Part shown: positions 1 to 10,901 of the stretch, in pieces | Position numbering within the stretch: the stretch's first letter is position 1 | How the letters are laid out: the number at the start of each line of letters is the position of its first letter | Assembly (NCBI GenBank): GCA_029237695.1 | Contig: CM055273.1 | Location: forward strand, 60,315,968 to 60,379,967 | Length of the DNA stretch: 64,000 nt | Reading direction: 5' to 3' | From: Conchocele bisecta | Taxonomy: Eukaryota > Mollusca > Bivalvia > Lucinida > Thyasiridae | Made by a program: the position numbers and the translations under genes | Notes under the pieces: generated by a model | Database searches by the model: none | Seen by the model: only the letters and a program-made list of their open reading frames with translations | Told to the model about the DNA's origin: nothing

Positions 1-218
1 ATTGAGTAGTAAAAATACTGTCATAAAGTTGAAAATTCACTTAGTTGAGCTGCAAAAAGCAAATAGTGTTTGCTTTTTGCAGCTCAAATAAGTGAATGTT
101 TAATTTTTTTATATTTTTTTATCAAATCAATAATCCATTTGTAAAAGTAAAATACGCAATGATTTTGAAATCAGGGGGTATAGTACGCTTTAGACACAAA
201 GCTTACCTGGAGCTCTGG
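1..218. mobile_element. MITE family A, right part (cut by window start)
   Basis: The right end (about 204-218) carries the inverted end 'cctggagctctg'. The interior has a hairpin around 'ttgctttttgcagctcaa' that recurs at 37.8, 52.45 and 54.7 kb. Family A is defined by full copies elsewhere with ends cagagctccagataagg / ccttatctggagctctg. The element is non-coding; its left end lies outside the window. Confidence 0.6.
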
Positions 219-378
219 GTTGAACCAATATGCGATGTGTTACAGCAAAATGTGGCTTACTCAGTTTGTGACCAGTATATCTACCAATTCAGTCTACACT
301 TTATCACCGTTGGATAAGGGCCTACACTGCTGACAATTAAATTGGTTGAACAATCCAGATGAATGTAATGATAATTAT

Positions 379-623
379 ATCTACAGTAGAACCTCTCTAA
401 ACTGGACACCCATATAATCTATGTCTGCTTAATTGTACGTGTTTATTGTCATCTCTCACCGTTGATAACGTCTGTTCATGATCACAAGCCACATATACCT
501 GTCTTGTGGTGCCCATATGCCTGATTTCGGGTTTGGAGAGGTTCCACTGTACATGTAAGCGAGTTTAGCACACAAAATTCATGTTTTTCGCAGGGTGTCC
601 AGTTTATAGAGGTTCCAATGTAG
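379..623. mobile_element. Palindromic TIR element ('acctctctaaactggacacc' ends)
   Basis: The left end reads 'agaacctctctaaactggac' and the right end 'gtccagtttatagaggttcc', an inverted pair about 245 bp apart. A compact ~70-bp version lies at 37648-37716 ('ctctataagccggacact...gtgtccggtttagagaggt'). This is a non-coding MITE-type repeat. No gene is seen between 219 and 718. Confidence 0.5.
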
Positions 624-718
624 ATCCATATCAATGAGGAGCGTGTGCAAGGCCAGCTGATCAGGAACTGCACTGGTCAAAAATTCAATACGTCTCTTTC
701 ATCATGGTGATAAACAAT

Positions 719-961
719 TGTGGCTGTGACAGGAGAAATGGGGCTTATGGGCTTTGCAATCAGTGTATATCCAGATCAGCCTGTGCATCCGCACAGTCTG
801 ATCAGGATCTGCACTGTTTGCCATTCAATCAATGAAACACCTGTCATGCTTCTAAAAAAGCAATTTACATTCTTATCAGGCTACAGGGGTGTGCTATTTG
901 ATTAGGAGCTACACTGGTCATAAATCCCATAAGCCCAATTTCTCCAGTCACAGCCACATTT
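719..961. mobile_element. MITE family B, full copy
   Basis: Inverted ends 'gtggctgtgacaggag' at 719 and 'ctccagtcacagccaca' at 961 bound a ~243-bp non-coding element with an internal motif 'gtctgatcaggatctgcact'. This is the commonest MITE in the window (also at 22.7, 38.9, 41.5, 43.2, 52.1, 53.7 and 55.4 kb). Its right end overlaps the last codons of the GRDP-like frame and supplies that frame's stop codon. Confidence 0.75.
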
Positions 962-2452
962 GTTTCCAACATACTTATGTGAGGCGACAGAGCAGGTGTT
1001 CTCCATTCCCTGCGGTAGTCGTGGCAACGGCACTGGTCCCCAGAGTTGTTCTATCTGCTCCGGCATTACACATTCTTCATATGATCCGGGAACCAGCCAC
1101 AGACAGCACTGCCCGACCTTTGTCATGGTCAATGTCAGATCCAGGGCAACAGAAAGGTCACTGTCAAGGTCAAGTTTTACACATTCTCGGATAGGAGCTT
1201 TCACTTCCGTGAAGTTGTTGGCGAGAGAGCCGAGATCTATATTTTGTTCGCCTTGCTGGGAATGGCCGCTTGTACAACACAGGAGTGACTGTGGTTTCAG
1301 CACCTCCACATGAATGTTATCGTCATCCATTGTATGCAGCCACTTTGTTATGGATCCCGACGAATGCCACACATGATCTGGTCCCTTCAGTGTTATCAGC
1401 TTTTCTGAGATATCGAACTGGTCTTCTCTGGCACGGCCATGTGACATCACAAAATTGTACTTTTCCTTTATGTACACTTTAAATTTACCATCTAACTCTC
1501 CATTTGTGATTTCAACTTTGTTGAACTGGATGTTCGCATGTTTAGACACTAAGTTAAATACTGCGTTGGCTGTCATTTTACTGAGTTTTCCAGAAGGAGG
1601 ATCGCCTCGATACATCGCACCAAAGGCAGAAAAGTGCTCATTGTAAAGTGCTTTCCACAGTCCACGAGTAGTGATATCTGACTGAACAAGTTTTGATCCT
1701 TCACTCCTGTTGTTCACGCTATCATCATGGTTCAGCATTTTACCAAGAATTATTTCTGTGTCCTGCTTATAAATCTGTGGAAAGTTCATATGAGTATGCC
1801 ACATGAGATCCATATCATAACAGGGAACCAAGAACGTGTTTGGGTGGAGAGATTTTAGGGTGAGAAACTTCTTATACCTTTCTAATCCTCGCTCAAGAAA
1901 ACGATCATCCTTGTAATGTGGCAGCGATACTTGATAGTAAAACACCTTCTGTCGATTTGCCGCTGATTCAAGGTCATAGCGTAATCCCAGTGCTTGTGAT
2001 AAACAAGTTGTGCCGGCTCGTGATCTTAAAATGTCTGATGGCAGAGCGTCGTCCGAGTGACACAAATCAATTTGAAATGATTCACCAGGGTATTTTGCCA
2101 ACCAATACTTTTCTGCAAATGCTAAAGTCTGTTCATATTTATTCTTGTCAAGAACATTGTGGTGGGCAACAGCCCCGCACATTTGTATACAGTCATGTTC
2201 ATACAACAATGGTGACAACATATGGCAGTGCCACACCCATTCAATGTCAAGCGGCGCAGAGAGAATTTCATCAGCATACTCGGTAATCAAAGGTAACCAC
2301 AGCTTCGCATATCGCCATATAGCCCTCTGGAGTACAGGACCACCATAGAGCTCTGGGTATTGTTCGACCACTTTCAGAAAGTCAATATGATGCTTACTTG
2401 CTGCATGCAAGTCGCAGCCCAACTGTAGGTCCAAAAATACTTGTGTTCCCAT
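902..2452 (-). CDS. GRDP-like protein (DUF1399 family), large coding exon
   Basis: A 516-residue frame from the ATG at 2452. That ATG has a strong context (gccATGg), while the longer open frame above it starts only with TTG and is preceded by an in-frame TGA. A good 3' splice site (cttttacag, ending at 2487) lies 35 nt upstream, so a 5' UTR exon probably exists further up. Two diagnostic DUF1399 motifs are visible: WVWHCHMLSP near residues 73-81 and LMWHTHMNFP near 216-225, both in a helical N-terminal half; the C-terminal half is beta/cysteine-rich. In plants and fungi this family is the N-terminal part of glycine-rich-domain proteins; its role in animals is poorly known. The last ~20 residues (after about 975) are encoded by a family B MITE end and may be intronic: a GTATGT donor sits at 974-969. 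The gene probably continues outside this exon. Family call is firm, exon limits less so. Confidence 0.75.
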   Translation of the reverse strand: MGTQVFLDLQLGCDLHAASKHHIDFLKVVEQYPELYGGPVLQRAIWRYAKLWLPLITEYADEILSAPLDIEWVWHCHMLSPLLYEHDCIQMCGAVAHHNVLDKNKYEQTLAFAEKYWLAKYPGESFQIDLCHSDDALPSDILRSRAGTTCLSQALGLRYDLESAANRQKVFYYQVSLPHYKDDRFLERGLERYKKFLTLKSLHPNTFLVPCYDMDLMWHTHMNFPQIYKQDTEIILGKMLNHDDSVNNRSEGSKLVQSDITTRGLWKALYNEHFSAFGAMYRGDPPSGKLSKMTANAVFNLVSKHANIQFNKVEITNGELDGKFKVYIKEKYNFVMSHGRAREDQFDISEKLITLKGPDHVWHSSGSITKWLHTMDDDNIHVEVLKPQSLLCCTSGHSQQGEQNIDLGSLANNFTEVKAPIRECVKLDLDSDLSVALDLTLTMTKVGQCCLWLVPGSYEECVMPEQIEQLWGPVPLPRLPQGMENTCSVASHKYVGNKCGCDWRNWAYGIYDQCSS

Positions 2453-2569
2453 GGCAACTTTGCCCTCAGTTTGGTACAGCAATCATCTGTAAAAGATCGT
2501 TATGACATTAAACAAGGGCATCGTTATTATTAAGCTAATCCCCTCGCTGGCAGCCTTGATAATAAATAA

Positions 2570-2822
2570 AACAAGAGTGTCGTAAGTCACAAAATACGCC
2601 CGTCGAAGATGGGCCAGACAGCGAAGATGCAGAAATGTGAAGCTGTCACCAAGGCAAGAAAGATTAATGAGAATTTGAAACTCTATAGCATTATTTCTTC
2701 CTCTCATTGTGCTAAACAGGTATACTAATTTAGGCAGAGATGTGTAGGTGTGGACGGACGACGACGACGGATTAAAAGCGGTAACAATAGCTCACTTGAG
2801 CCGTTGGCTCTGGTGAGCTAAC
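2570..2822. mobile_element. Short Helentron/HINE-like element
   Basis: Begins with the shared head 'aacaagagtgtcg' and 'acaaaatacgcccgtcg', runs through 'gtggacggacgacgacgacgg', and ends in the hairpin 'gagccgttggctc' followed by 'gtgagcta'. Same layout as the longer tandem-core elements here but with almost no core. Class assignment is by architecture only. Confidence 0.4.
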
Positions 2823-2937
2823 AATATCATGTATCATTTGCATATGAAAATAGCCTGATTTTTTTAACTGATGGAACATTGACACAATTATTTAATTCCT
2901 ATAAAGAACAGTTTGTGCCTACTGAGTGGGCATGTAC

Positions 2938-3440
2938 CTTTAAAGGTACATGCCCACTCAGAGGGCACAAACTGTTCTGTATAGTAATTAAATAATTAAG
3001 TGTATATTTGTGTCACTATTCAACCAGTTCTAAAAATTACGAATGCCCGCTATACAGATATAATCATTTAGTAATATTTATTTTACTGATAGTGACGCAC
3101 GGTGGTATCAGGCCTTTTTCATATGCAAATGAGGCATGCTATTTTTTAATTATTTATACAAATTAAATGCCTCACCTGACAGATTATAAAGTATGATCAT
3201 TACACATCAAAATATAAATACAGAGAATAATTAGTAATGTCCGTTAACATTTTAAGGAAATACGGTTATCGCCCCTGATATCAGTGTGGATATTTACCTC
3301 TGATATAAAATGTATAATAATGCCAATCATTACGTGGGGAAATGGTGAATGAATGTTTATCATGCCAGGAAATGTCTCTGATGATGTCTCTGATATAAAG
3401 AACATTTTGTGCCTACTGAGTGGGCATGTACCTTTAATGT
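2938..3440. mobile_element. TTAA-bounded MITE family E
   Basis: Starts 'ttaaaggtacatgcccactc' and ends in the inverse 'gagtgggcatgtacctttaa', ~500 bp, with the internal motif 'tcatatgcaaatgaggcatg'. Sister copies are at 15333-15814 and 26304-26816. The 2822-2943 stretch just to the left is the right end of another copy, so two ends face each other here and form a ~75-bp palindrome. TTAA at the ends suggests piggyBac-type mobilisation (inference). Confidence 0.65.
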
Positions 3441-3444
3441 TATA

Positions 3445-3872
3445 CGATGATGAAGAAATGTGTACAAACTTTATGACGCTGCATTTCCAGAAACATATGA
3501 AGATAAAAAAAAGGTCAAGATCATGTTAATGGAGGCATGATGGTGTTCCGAATGATCACATGTATCAAGTTTCCAAATATTTAAGATATCTGATAAGTAA
3601 TAAGTTATATCATGATGAACAAACTTGGTTAAGTGTTTCTGCAAAAATGTGAAGGTAAAAAAGGTCAAGATCATGTTAATGGCGGCATGAGTGTATTCCA
3701 AATGCTCTTATGTATCAAGTGTCCAAATATTAAAGCAATTCATCAAGTAAAAGTAAACGTACATGTATACCATGATGTCAAAGCTTGTACAAACTTTTAA
3801 CATTTCGGACGACGACGACGCGGACGACAACAATGACAGAAAAAGCGCTAAAGCAGGCGCGACAAAAAGGGC
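3445..3872. mobile_element. Tandem-core element, 3' part (150-bp units)
   Basis: The motif 'aaggtcaagatcatgttaatgg' occurs twice about 150 bp apart, then 'gacgacgacgacgcggacgac' and a terminal 'gcgctaaagcaggcgcgaca' plus A-run. The same terminal motif ends the element at 36723-36980. It is a non-coding relative of the other tandem-core elements. Confidence 0.45.
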
Positions 3873-3956
3873 ATAACCATGGATAGATCGGAGGCATAGC
3901 AAAATATCTTCTGTTGTGATGTATACCAAATATGAAGAGGATCAGCTGCAAATTAT

Positions 3957-4875
3957 ACAAGTAGAGACTAGAGTGTGCCTAGCAATCGTTTTACCCACCA
4001 TGTTAATTGGGTGCCGTGTGCGTACAAAAAAACAGATTGCTCGGGTATTGGAATTATAGTTTACAAAGTGTATTCTGTGATTTGTTTTTGGTAACTATGT
4101 ACCGTACTCTACAATCATATTTATGCATAGAAACTATTTTTAAATCAATGTAATGTATAAAATTTTACTTACCGTCCTTGAAAATATGGCATATGCGTAC
4201 GTGCTGTGTCTTTGAAAAAAGCAAGTTTTACATTTTTAAAAACCAATACAAAACATAACGTCTGGAAGCAAGTGAAGCATTAGACAACAAACTGGGGAAA
4301 ATGTAACAGTTAATCAAAAATGTACAAATAAATTTTGGAGCTATTTTCCAAAAAAATTAATACTCTCTATTCGACAAGCATCGACTGTGATCAGCTGTCG
4401 CTGTCATTTTGCTTTAAAAACGGTCCACCACACACAGTTTGTGAATGGAACCTTTGTTATGTAACTTGTAAATACTTTTTTTTTAAATAAAACAACCCAA
4501 AATACCTGTTTATTACCTGAATTCGTCAGACAAAATTGTATTCCCTGGATATTCTGCAAGGATAAAAACCACTTTAGAAGTATTAGTTTATATCCATTTC
4601 CTACTATCCAAAGTGAAAATCAGGTCTGATTTTCCACTATGCAGGGGAATGCTATGAGAGGAACTGTAACTTTGGTATGTACGGTACGGGAGGGTCACAT
4701 AGTTACAGGCTGCAACTATGTCTGCAGCACAGCGTGACAAATGTGCCAGTCAAAATGGCGGATGTGTTTATATTATAAAATGTGAGCACACATATGTTGG
4801 GTTATTTTACTGTATAAGTGGGTGATTACCGGTAATGTATGTAATACCTTGAGCATTGCTAGGCCCACTCTACTT
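3957..4875. mobile_element. TIR element ~0.9 kb ('gtgtgcctagcaat' ends)
   Basis: Left end 'caagtagagactagagtgtg' + 'cctagcaat' and right end 'attgctaggcccactctac' form imperfect terminal inverted repeats of about 25 bp. The interior has no convincing reading frame. Single copy in the window. Confidence 0.45.
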
Positions 4876-4879
4876 GACC

Positions 4880-5116
4880 AGTAGCCTATTTCACCAAAAT
4901 TGCAAAGTATACTTTTCTAGCAAAGTATACTTTCAGGGAGTAATCATTTATTTTTCCTGAAATCCATTATTTCATATAGAACTTACGACTGCATATATTT
5001 GATGATTAAAAGTATGCAGAATTATTATACTGAATTTATCCTTAAATTGAAAATTTCTCCCTCAAAGTATACTTTGCTATATAAGTATACTTTGCAATGT
5101 TGGTGAAATAGGCTAC
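4880..5116. mobile_element. MITE family C, short copy
   Basis: Inverted ends 'gtagcctatttcacca' and 'tggtgaaataggctac', with the sub-repeat 'gcaaagtatacttt' near both ends. Family C is almost wholly palindromic; this copy lacks the central 'cattatcacagcc/ggctgtgataatg' hairpin present in the longer copies. Confidence 0.75.
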
Positions 5117-5125
5117 AGAAAAGCC

Positions 5126-7347
5126 AACAAGAGTTGTCAAAAGACAACGAAGCTCGCCTGTTGGCAGCCTTCATTCAAACTTGTCACACTTGTCACATGA
5201 ATATTATATAACTTGACCTTGGGATAAGGGGTGTGCGTTGACCTTGACATTGAGGTCAGTGGTGGAAGGTGGGTCGTGGATTTGATATAGCATGATATAG
5301 CATATTAAGATGAATGCATGTATGAAATATCAATGCGCTCCCTGAAAAGAGAAGGAAAACAAAATTTAACCCAGCGTTAAGTTTATGAACACACTAAGTT
5401 GGTGATTTTCTACAGCATGATAGCTATTCACATGAGGAATGCATGTATAAATGTGCTAAGTTTGTGACCTTGGACTTGGCGAAAGGGGTGGGTCATGGAT
5501 TTGCTGTAGCACAATAGAGTATCATCAGATGAATGCATGTATGAAATATGAAGGTGTTCTTTGTAAAGAAACAGAAGTTATAAAAAGACATTTACTCCAA
5601 CGTTAAGTGTATGATGTTGATCTTGGGGAAAGGGGTGGGGTGGGTCATGGATTTGCTGTAGCACAATAGAGGATCATCAGATGAATGCATGTATGAAATA
5701 TCAAAGCGTTCAAAGTGTAAAGAAACAGACGTTACACAACATTTACCCCAATGTAAAGTTTATGAACATGCTAAGTTTGTGACCTTGACCTTGGGGTAAG
5801 GGTTGGGTGGTGTGTTGTGGATTTGCTACACTGACTGGGCTCTAGGAATGTATGTATGAAATATCAAGGCGTTCCATGAAAGGAAACAGTTGTTATCAGA
5901 CATTTACCCCAACGTTAAGTTTATGAATGTGTCAAGTTTGTGACCTTGACCTTGGGGTAGGGGTGGGCAGTGGGTCATGGAAATCACGATAGAGTATCAT
6001 CAGATAATTGTGTCAGATGATCATCAAGGCAGTTCCATGAAAGGAAAGAGATGTTATAAGACATTTACCCCAACGTTAAGTTTATGAATGTGCTAAGTTT
6101 GTGACCGTGACCTTGGGGAAAGGGGTGGGGGTTGGTCATGGATTTGCTATAGCACGATAGAGTATCATCAGATGAATGTATGTATGAAGTATCAAGGTGT
6201 TCAAAGTGTATAAAGAAACAGAAGTTACACAACATTTACCCCAACGTTAAGTTTATGAGCATGCTAAGTTTGTGACCTTGACTTTTGGGTAAGGGTTGGG
6301 TGGTGGGTTGTGGATTTGCTACAGCATGATAGAGGGTCATCGGAGGAATGTATGAAATAGCAAGGCGTTCCATGAAAGGAAACAGACATTTACCCCAACG
6401 TTAAGTTTATGAATGTACTAAGTTTGTGACCTTGACCTTGGGGTAAGGGATGGGCGGTGGTTCATGTATTTGCTATAGCATGATAGAGTATCATCACATG
6501 AATGCATATTTGAAATAGCAAGGCGTTCCATGAAAGGAAACAGATGTTATAATACATTTATCCCAACATTAAGTTTATGAATGTGCTAAGATTGTGACCT
6601 TGACCTTGGGGAAAGGGGTGGGCGGTGAGTCATGAATTTGCTATAGCACGATAGAGTATCATCAGATGAATGCATGTATGATATATGAAGGCGTTCCCTG
6701 TAAATAAACAGAAGTTACACAACATTTACTCCAACGTTAAGTTTATGAACATGCTAAGTTTGTGACCTTGACCTTGGGGTAACAATTGGGTGGGCGGTGG
6801 GTCATGGATTTGCTATATCACGATAGAGTATCATCAGATGAATGCATGTATGAAATATCAAGGCGTTCCACGAAAGAAAACAGATGTTATAAGGCATTTA
6901 CCCCAACGTTAAGTTTATGAATGTGCTAAGCTTGTGACCTTGACCTCGGAGTAAGGGCTGGGTGGTGGGTCATGAATTTGCTACAGCATGATAGAGGGTC
7001 ATCTCTGAGGAATGCATGTATGAAATAACAAGGCGTTCCATGAAAGGAAACAGAAGTTATAAGACATTTACCCAACGTTAAGTTTATAAATGTGCCAAGT
7101 TTGTGACCTTGACCTTCAGGTAAGGGCTGGGTGCTGGGTCATGGATTTGCTACAGCATATGATAGAGCGTCATCTGAGGAATGCATGTATGAAATAACAA
7201 GGTGTTCCATGAAAGGAAGTTATAAGACATTTACCCAATGTTAAGTTTGTGGACGACGCCGTGGACGCCACCGACGGTGACGATGACGCCGACGACGCCG
7301 GGGGTATGCCATAAGCTCTTCTGCACTTTGTGCAGGCGAGCTAAAAA
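5126..7347. mobile_element. Helentron/pearl-like element with ~165-bp tandem core
   Basis: Head 'aacaagagttgtc...gacaac' (hairpin) contains AGCTCGCCTG. The core is about a dozen ~165-bp units, each with 'gtgaccttgaccttgggg', 'catggatttgct' and 'gaatgcatgtatgaaat'. The tail is GACGCC-rich, then a hairpin 'ctgcactttgtgcag', then CAGGCGAGCT and an A-run. The 10-bp head and tail motifs are perfect reverse complements (subterminal inverted repeat). Non-coding. The layout matches Helentron-derived HINEs / bivalve pearl elements; the assignment is inference. Related pieces lie at 39.8, 57.4, 58.5, 59.3 and 63.8 kb. Confidence 0.65.
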
Positions 7348-8957
7348 TGGGATTTTCAGAGTCGAAAATGGACATAACTGTGTGTGAATCAGCGGAATAG
7401 CGAAAACAATTACATTACACACTCCTGCACTTGATGTAGCGATATAGTGCAACCTGTTGCCTATAAAGCGGAAAACGTGCAGCTATTCATGTCCTTGTGA
7501 TTTTATAACAGAACAAAAGAAATCGGTGGGACTGGGATTACAAGCTTTGTAATAAATGAAAAAAAAATGGAATTGATAACGAACTATGTTCACAATATTA
7601 CGTTCAAACAAATAGTTACACTATATAGATGTAATATCACATCAACGTTTACCATCTAACGTTTATACAGATAAAATAAAACTTTGTTTTAATTTTCTCT
7701 GACATTTCCTGGTTGTTGTTGTTGCAAATTTCTATCTAGGGGAAATAACTCTTACGGGAACGCAGGAAACTTGTAACGAATTTGTATAAGTGACTAAGTT
7801 CCAATATATTAATCAAAGTACTCAACGTACTGAAATCCACCGCATGATGTGTTTGTGTACGACAAATAGACTAATGAAAAGTCATGCAGAGCATGATGTT
7901 ATTAGCCGATCAAATCAGGGTAAAGTGCATCGAACATATGTAGGTGTCTCTGGTAACATTGTCAATGGTAAACTATTTTCGACCACAGTTCTGTACCCAG
8001 CGTTGACATTTTTTTCGATTTTGTGCAGGTTTTGGAAACCCGTTCCCAAATCCATCCAATATCAGCAATGCCATAGCAGCAATGTTTTGTTGTCACCATT
8101 ATGTTGCGAAATATTCCAGCGTAACACCTGTACTGTATGCTCTATTTATCTACAAATTACACTCCGCAATACACAAAGTTGTAGTCACTGTGTGTTTGTC
8201 CGAATTCTGGGGCGGCACGCGAGTGGGCGGAGCTACCAGGGCTATATATATCTAGCGGTTACAGTGTCATCTAAAAATAGACGCAAGCTCCTGCGTATTC
8301 AGGCACATGCCCAGATTGGCCTAATGTGCCCCATCCGTGATTTTTTGCGCGATGTCGGGCGCAAGACAATCAATAATTTGCGGCATTGACAATAATTAAG
8401 GGGGATTGCCGCAATCGCGCGTGCTGGATGCATCCCTGCCATCCCTGCATGATACGTAAACAAATCAAAGTTGGCTATGAAGGGCAATTCTTCGTTTTGA
8501 TTGGTGGAAAATTTTGTGAATATTAATTCTAGCGTCAAATGACGCGCATACGCGATCCAATGGGATAAACCCGAGATGCTGGGATAAACCCGAAAATGCT
8601 GGGGTTGCTAGTAAGGAGATTTTGAGCAGAGGTCGATTATAAATTAGCCGAATAAACACATTTTACGCGATTATACGTGGCTGAAACTTGTTCTGTTTAA
8701 TAAATAAAAGCTTTAAATTAGCCCAATAATCGGCTTATGTTGGCGTATATGGCCATTAGAGCCAACTATGGACTTCAACAACAATAACTTCCGCGGCACC
8801 TTCCACAGCATGATGGTAGTATCATTGTGACTCTTATATACTAATACCGCGAGACCATATATTTATGACATGAGAAGATACACCCTATTAGAGATAAAAA
8901 TCCCTATGTTATACTCAGTATATATATACAACATAATGGTTCTAGTTAAGTGTGCAT
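7348..8957. other. Unassigned spacer
   Basis: No recognised gene or repeat family. A 199-codon plus-strand frame (7790-8389) opens with GTG, resembles nothing recognised and is treated as chance. At 8222-8260 a GC-box-like 'gtgggcggagc' precedes 'ctatatatatctag' by about 15 bp, an arrangement seen in pol II core promoters, but no following gene was found. 8380-8600 is relatively CpG-rich. Confidence 0.3.
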
Positions 8958-9440
8958 GGTTGAGTGAGTGAGTGAGTGAATAGGGTTTAACGTCCGCTTT
9001 TCTGACATAGAGGTACAAGCCTCAGGGAGTCTACACGCAGACGGGTCAACGGGGTCGAGTCCCGTATCCACCTGTCCGAGGGGGGTAAATCCCAACTTCA
9101 GAACTCAATATTTACAATCAAAATATATATTCAGTCCTGAAATTAGAACAACCTGATCTGGTGCCAGGCCCTCGCCACACCAGCATCATTTATCCATTCC
9201 CTAAAAGTAATAGGATTAGCGCTAACCTTACTTTTTATATATGGGGCATAGCCTGACTCAACTCCTCCACATACAAGAAAGCCAAAAAATGTACATGAGG
9301 GCCAAATCCGGTATAGTGGGTTCCGGAAAGTATGAACACAATCGTTAAGCCAGTTTAATCGCCTTTTACGACAAGCAATGGCTACTGCAGCACTATTCTC
9401 AGGATCAGTTGATCCCACCCCGGTGCCTGCACGGGGCGTG
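8958..9440. mobile_element. SINE-like repeat family S
   Basis: Starts after a (gagt)n run with 'agggtttaacgtccg', includes 'ggggtcgagtcccgtatcc' (B-box-like), 'tcctgaaattagaacaacc', 'ggtgccaggccc', 'gagggccaaatccgg' and ends near 'gtgcctgcacgggg'. Other copies (18.4, 18.7, 19.2, 44.1, 58.3 kb) share 'ggtgtttaacggcctatc' and 'gttcgatcc'. The repeat has tRNA-like B-box motifs but no coding capacity, so SINE-like is an inference. Confidence 0.55.
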
Positions 9441-9517
9441 CATGGTTGAAGACAGGTAGTCACGAGAGATGTTTTCGCACCGGTATTTACGAATATTGCA
9501 AACATCACCGTGCATGG

Positions 9518-9673
9518 ATGCGAAGAGGTTCCGTTTCGCCTCGCCCATGTCGACATTGTGGGGTAGGGACCAAAGCCGAGTCACTGCTATGTCCACCATG
9601 TGGTGGCACTCAGGCTACTCATCGAATGGTCAACAAGGGATTACGTGCTCGCAAGTATTATCGTTTAAATTAG
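9518..9673 (+). CDS. Small cysteine-rich basic ORF, uncertain
   Basis: 51 codons from ATG (the frame is open upstream to 9446). It shows two CxxC pairs (CRHC, CPPC) about 17 residues apart, a possible zinc-binding knuckle, and a basic tail ending RARKYYRLN. It lies at the edge of the virus-derived block and on the opposite strand. No family recognised; could be chance. Confidence 0.25.
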   Translation: MRRGSVSPRPCRHCGVGTKAESLLCPPCGGTQATHRMVNKGLRARKYYRLN

Positions 9674-9825
9674 TAATAATTCAAATCGGAAAGTCAGTTA
9701 GAAAGATAGAATCGATCTAATAAGTCACGGTATTTCTACAGCATTAAAACACTGTAAAAAACATTATCAAACTAATTTTATAAAATTGAACAGAAAAAAA
9801 ACAAGTACCAATATAAAAGAGAAAA

Positions 9826-9936
9826 ATGGATAATACAATACAATTGGAATTGAAAGTTTTTAATGGCTGTGTTGAAGAAGTTTACGAAGAATACGGGGTT
9901 ATAATCCTGTATATAAATTCTATATATGAACACTAG
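9826..9936 (+). CDS. Small ORF, 36 aa, unknown
   Basis: ATG to TAG, an acidic/hydrophobic peptide (begins MDNTIQLELKV). It ends 12 nt before the next small ORF in another frame. Kept only because two short ORFs lie close together inside a low-repeat stretch. No family recognised. Confidence 0.2.
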   Translation: MDNTIQLELKVFNGCVEEVYEEYGVIILYINSIYEH

Positions 9937-9948
9937 GCGATATCGAAT

Positions 9949-10152
9949 ATGAAATACCAGCGTAATTTATTACGCTCCGACAAAAACGTTGCATTTACAA
10001 TATTATACCGGCAATTATGTCAACTATACAAGAGGCAAATACGAACATTAAGACAGATAATGCGTATCGGATATGAAACTAAGGCGTTATATAAAACTAT
10101 TAAAACCCAACGATTCGTTTACGAACGTACATTTCTACGATATCACTTATAA
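9949..10152 (+). CDS. Small basic ORF, 67 aa, unknown
   Basis: ATG start, strongly basic and predicted helical, with Arg/Lys-Tyr-rich stretches such as LYRQLCQLYKRQIRTLRQ. It could be a small nucleic-acid-binding protein of the virus-derived block, or a chance frame in AT-rich DNA. 10153-10600 contains no recognisable feature apart from rising AT content. Confidence 0.25.
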   Translation: MKYQRNLLRSDKNVAFTILYRQLCQLYKRQIRTLRQIMRIGYETKALYKTIKTQRFVYERTFLRYHL

Positions 10153-10626
10153 ATTTATGTTGTAATCACAACACCAAGCAGACGACAATGTTTCACTTAC
10201 ACGTGTTATGAAAATGTAAATTATGTGTCCTACCTTACACGTATATTAAGTGTCCATTTTATAGAGAGATTACACGATTACGTCTTCCGGGATGGAAAAT
10301 AAACACACTATAATATATTACACACACGGCTATTTATAACCTTATCGATGGTATGTAAACGGGCTATCGATTTACACAGGTGGTGTACACAGTTTATAAA
10401 CACTTAGTGAGGGTTATATAATTCACGAATTTCCGGAATGGTTCGTTATTTAGTTAATTTTAATAAAAATTTATTATAATTTAAAGCTGAACACCCCCTA
10501 TTATATAGTAAAAAACATATTAATTAATATAAATAAAATAATTAATTAATTAATAATAAATAACAATTTTTTTTTATTTCACCAGCAAAGTTAAGTTTAT
10601 ATCGAGAAATAAACACAGATCAGTGT

Positions 10627-10747
10627 CGGGATGCCGGCATAATATCTCAACAGTGAGATAAGTTTCGCCACATGTAATTCACTCTGGCCGCTCTGCACAT
10701 TATAGCGGATGGAGGTAACGATGAGGTGGGGTCGCCGCGGCATCCGT
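10627..10747. ncRNA. Possible structured RNA (three-way fold)
   Basis: An 8-bp closing helix GGATGCCG (10629-10636) / CGGCATCC (10738-10745) encloses two hairpins: TATCTCA-acag-TGAGATA (10643-10660) and CCGCT...AGCGG (10688-10708). The segment is GC-rich in a very AT-rich setting and is followed within 40 nt by another stem and a tRNA-like unit. Strand cannot be decided; no known RNA family recognised. Confidence 0.3.
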
Positions 10748-10781
10748 CCAATGATGGAGTGTAGGAGATGTGAGTGTAACA

Positions 10782-10901
10782 CACCTCGCTAAGCCGAAAA
10801 ATAAAAAAAATAGAAGAAATTAAGCGAAGGCTTAGCGGGGTGGACCCAGAAGGGTTTTGCTGGCGCGGGTTCGAGCCTCGGTGGAACCTAAAACTTTTTT
10901 T
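10782..10901 (+). ncRNA. tRNA-like pol III unit / tRNA pseudogene
   Basis: Stem CACCTCGCTAAGCC (10782-10795) pairs with GGCTTAGCGGGGTG (10829-10842; one wobble). The second arm also fits a pol III A box (aGGCTTAGCGGG), and 'ggttcgagcc' at 10868-10877 fits a B box; a T-run terminator starts at 10895. An acceptor stem does not form: the 7 nt before the A box do not pair with 'tggaacc'. So it is a tRNA-derived or tRNA-mimicking unit, not a normal tRNA gene. Confidence 0.35.

Noticed and set aside
7790..8389. 199-codon plus-strand frame
   Set aside because: GTG start, no recognisable domain, composition like random translation; kept only as a note in the spacer entry.
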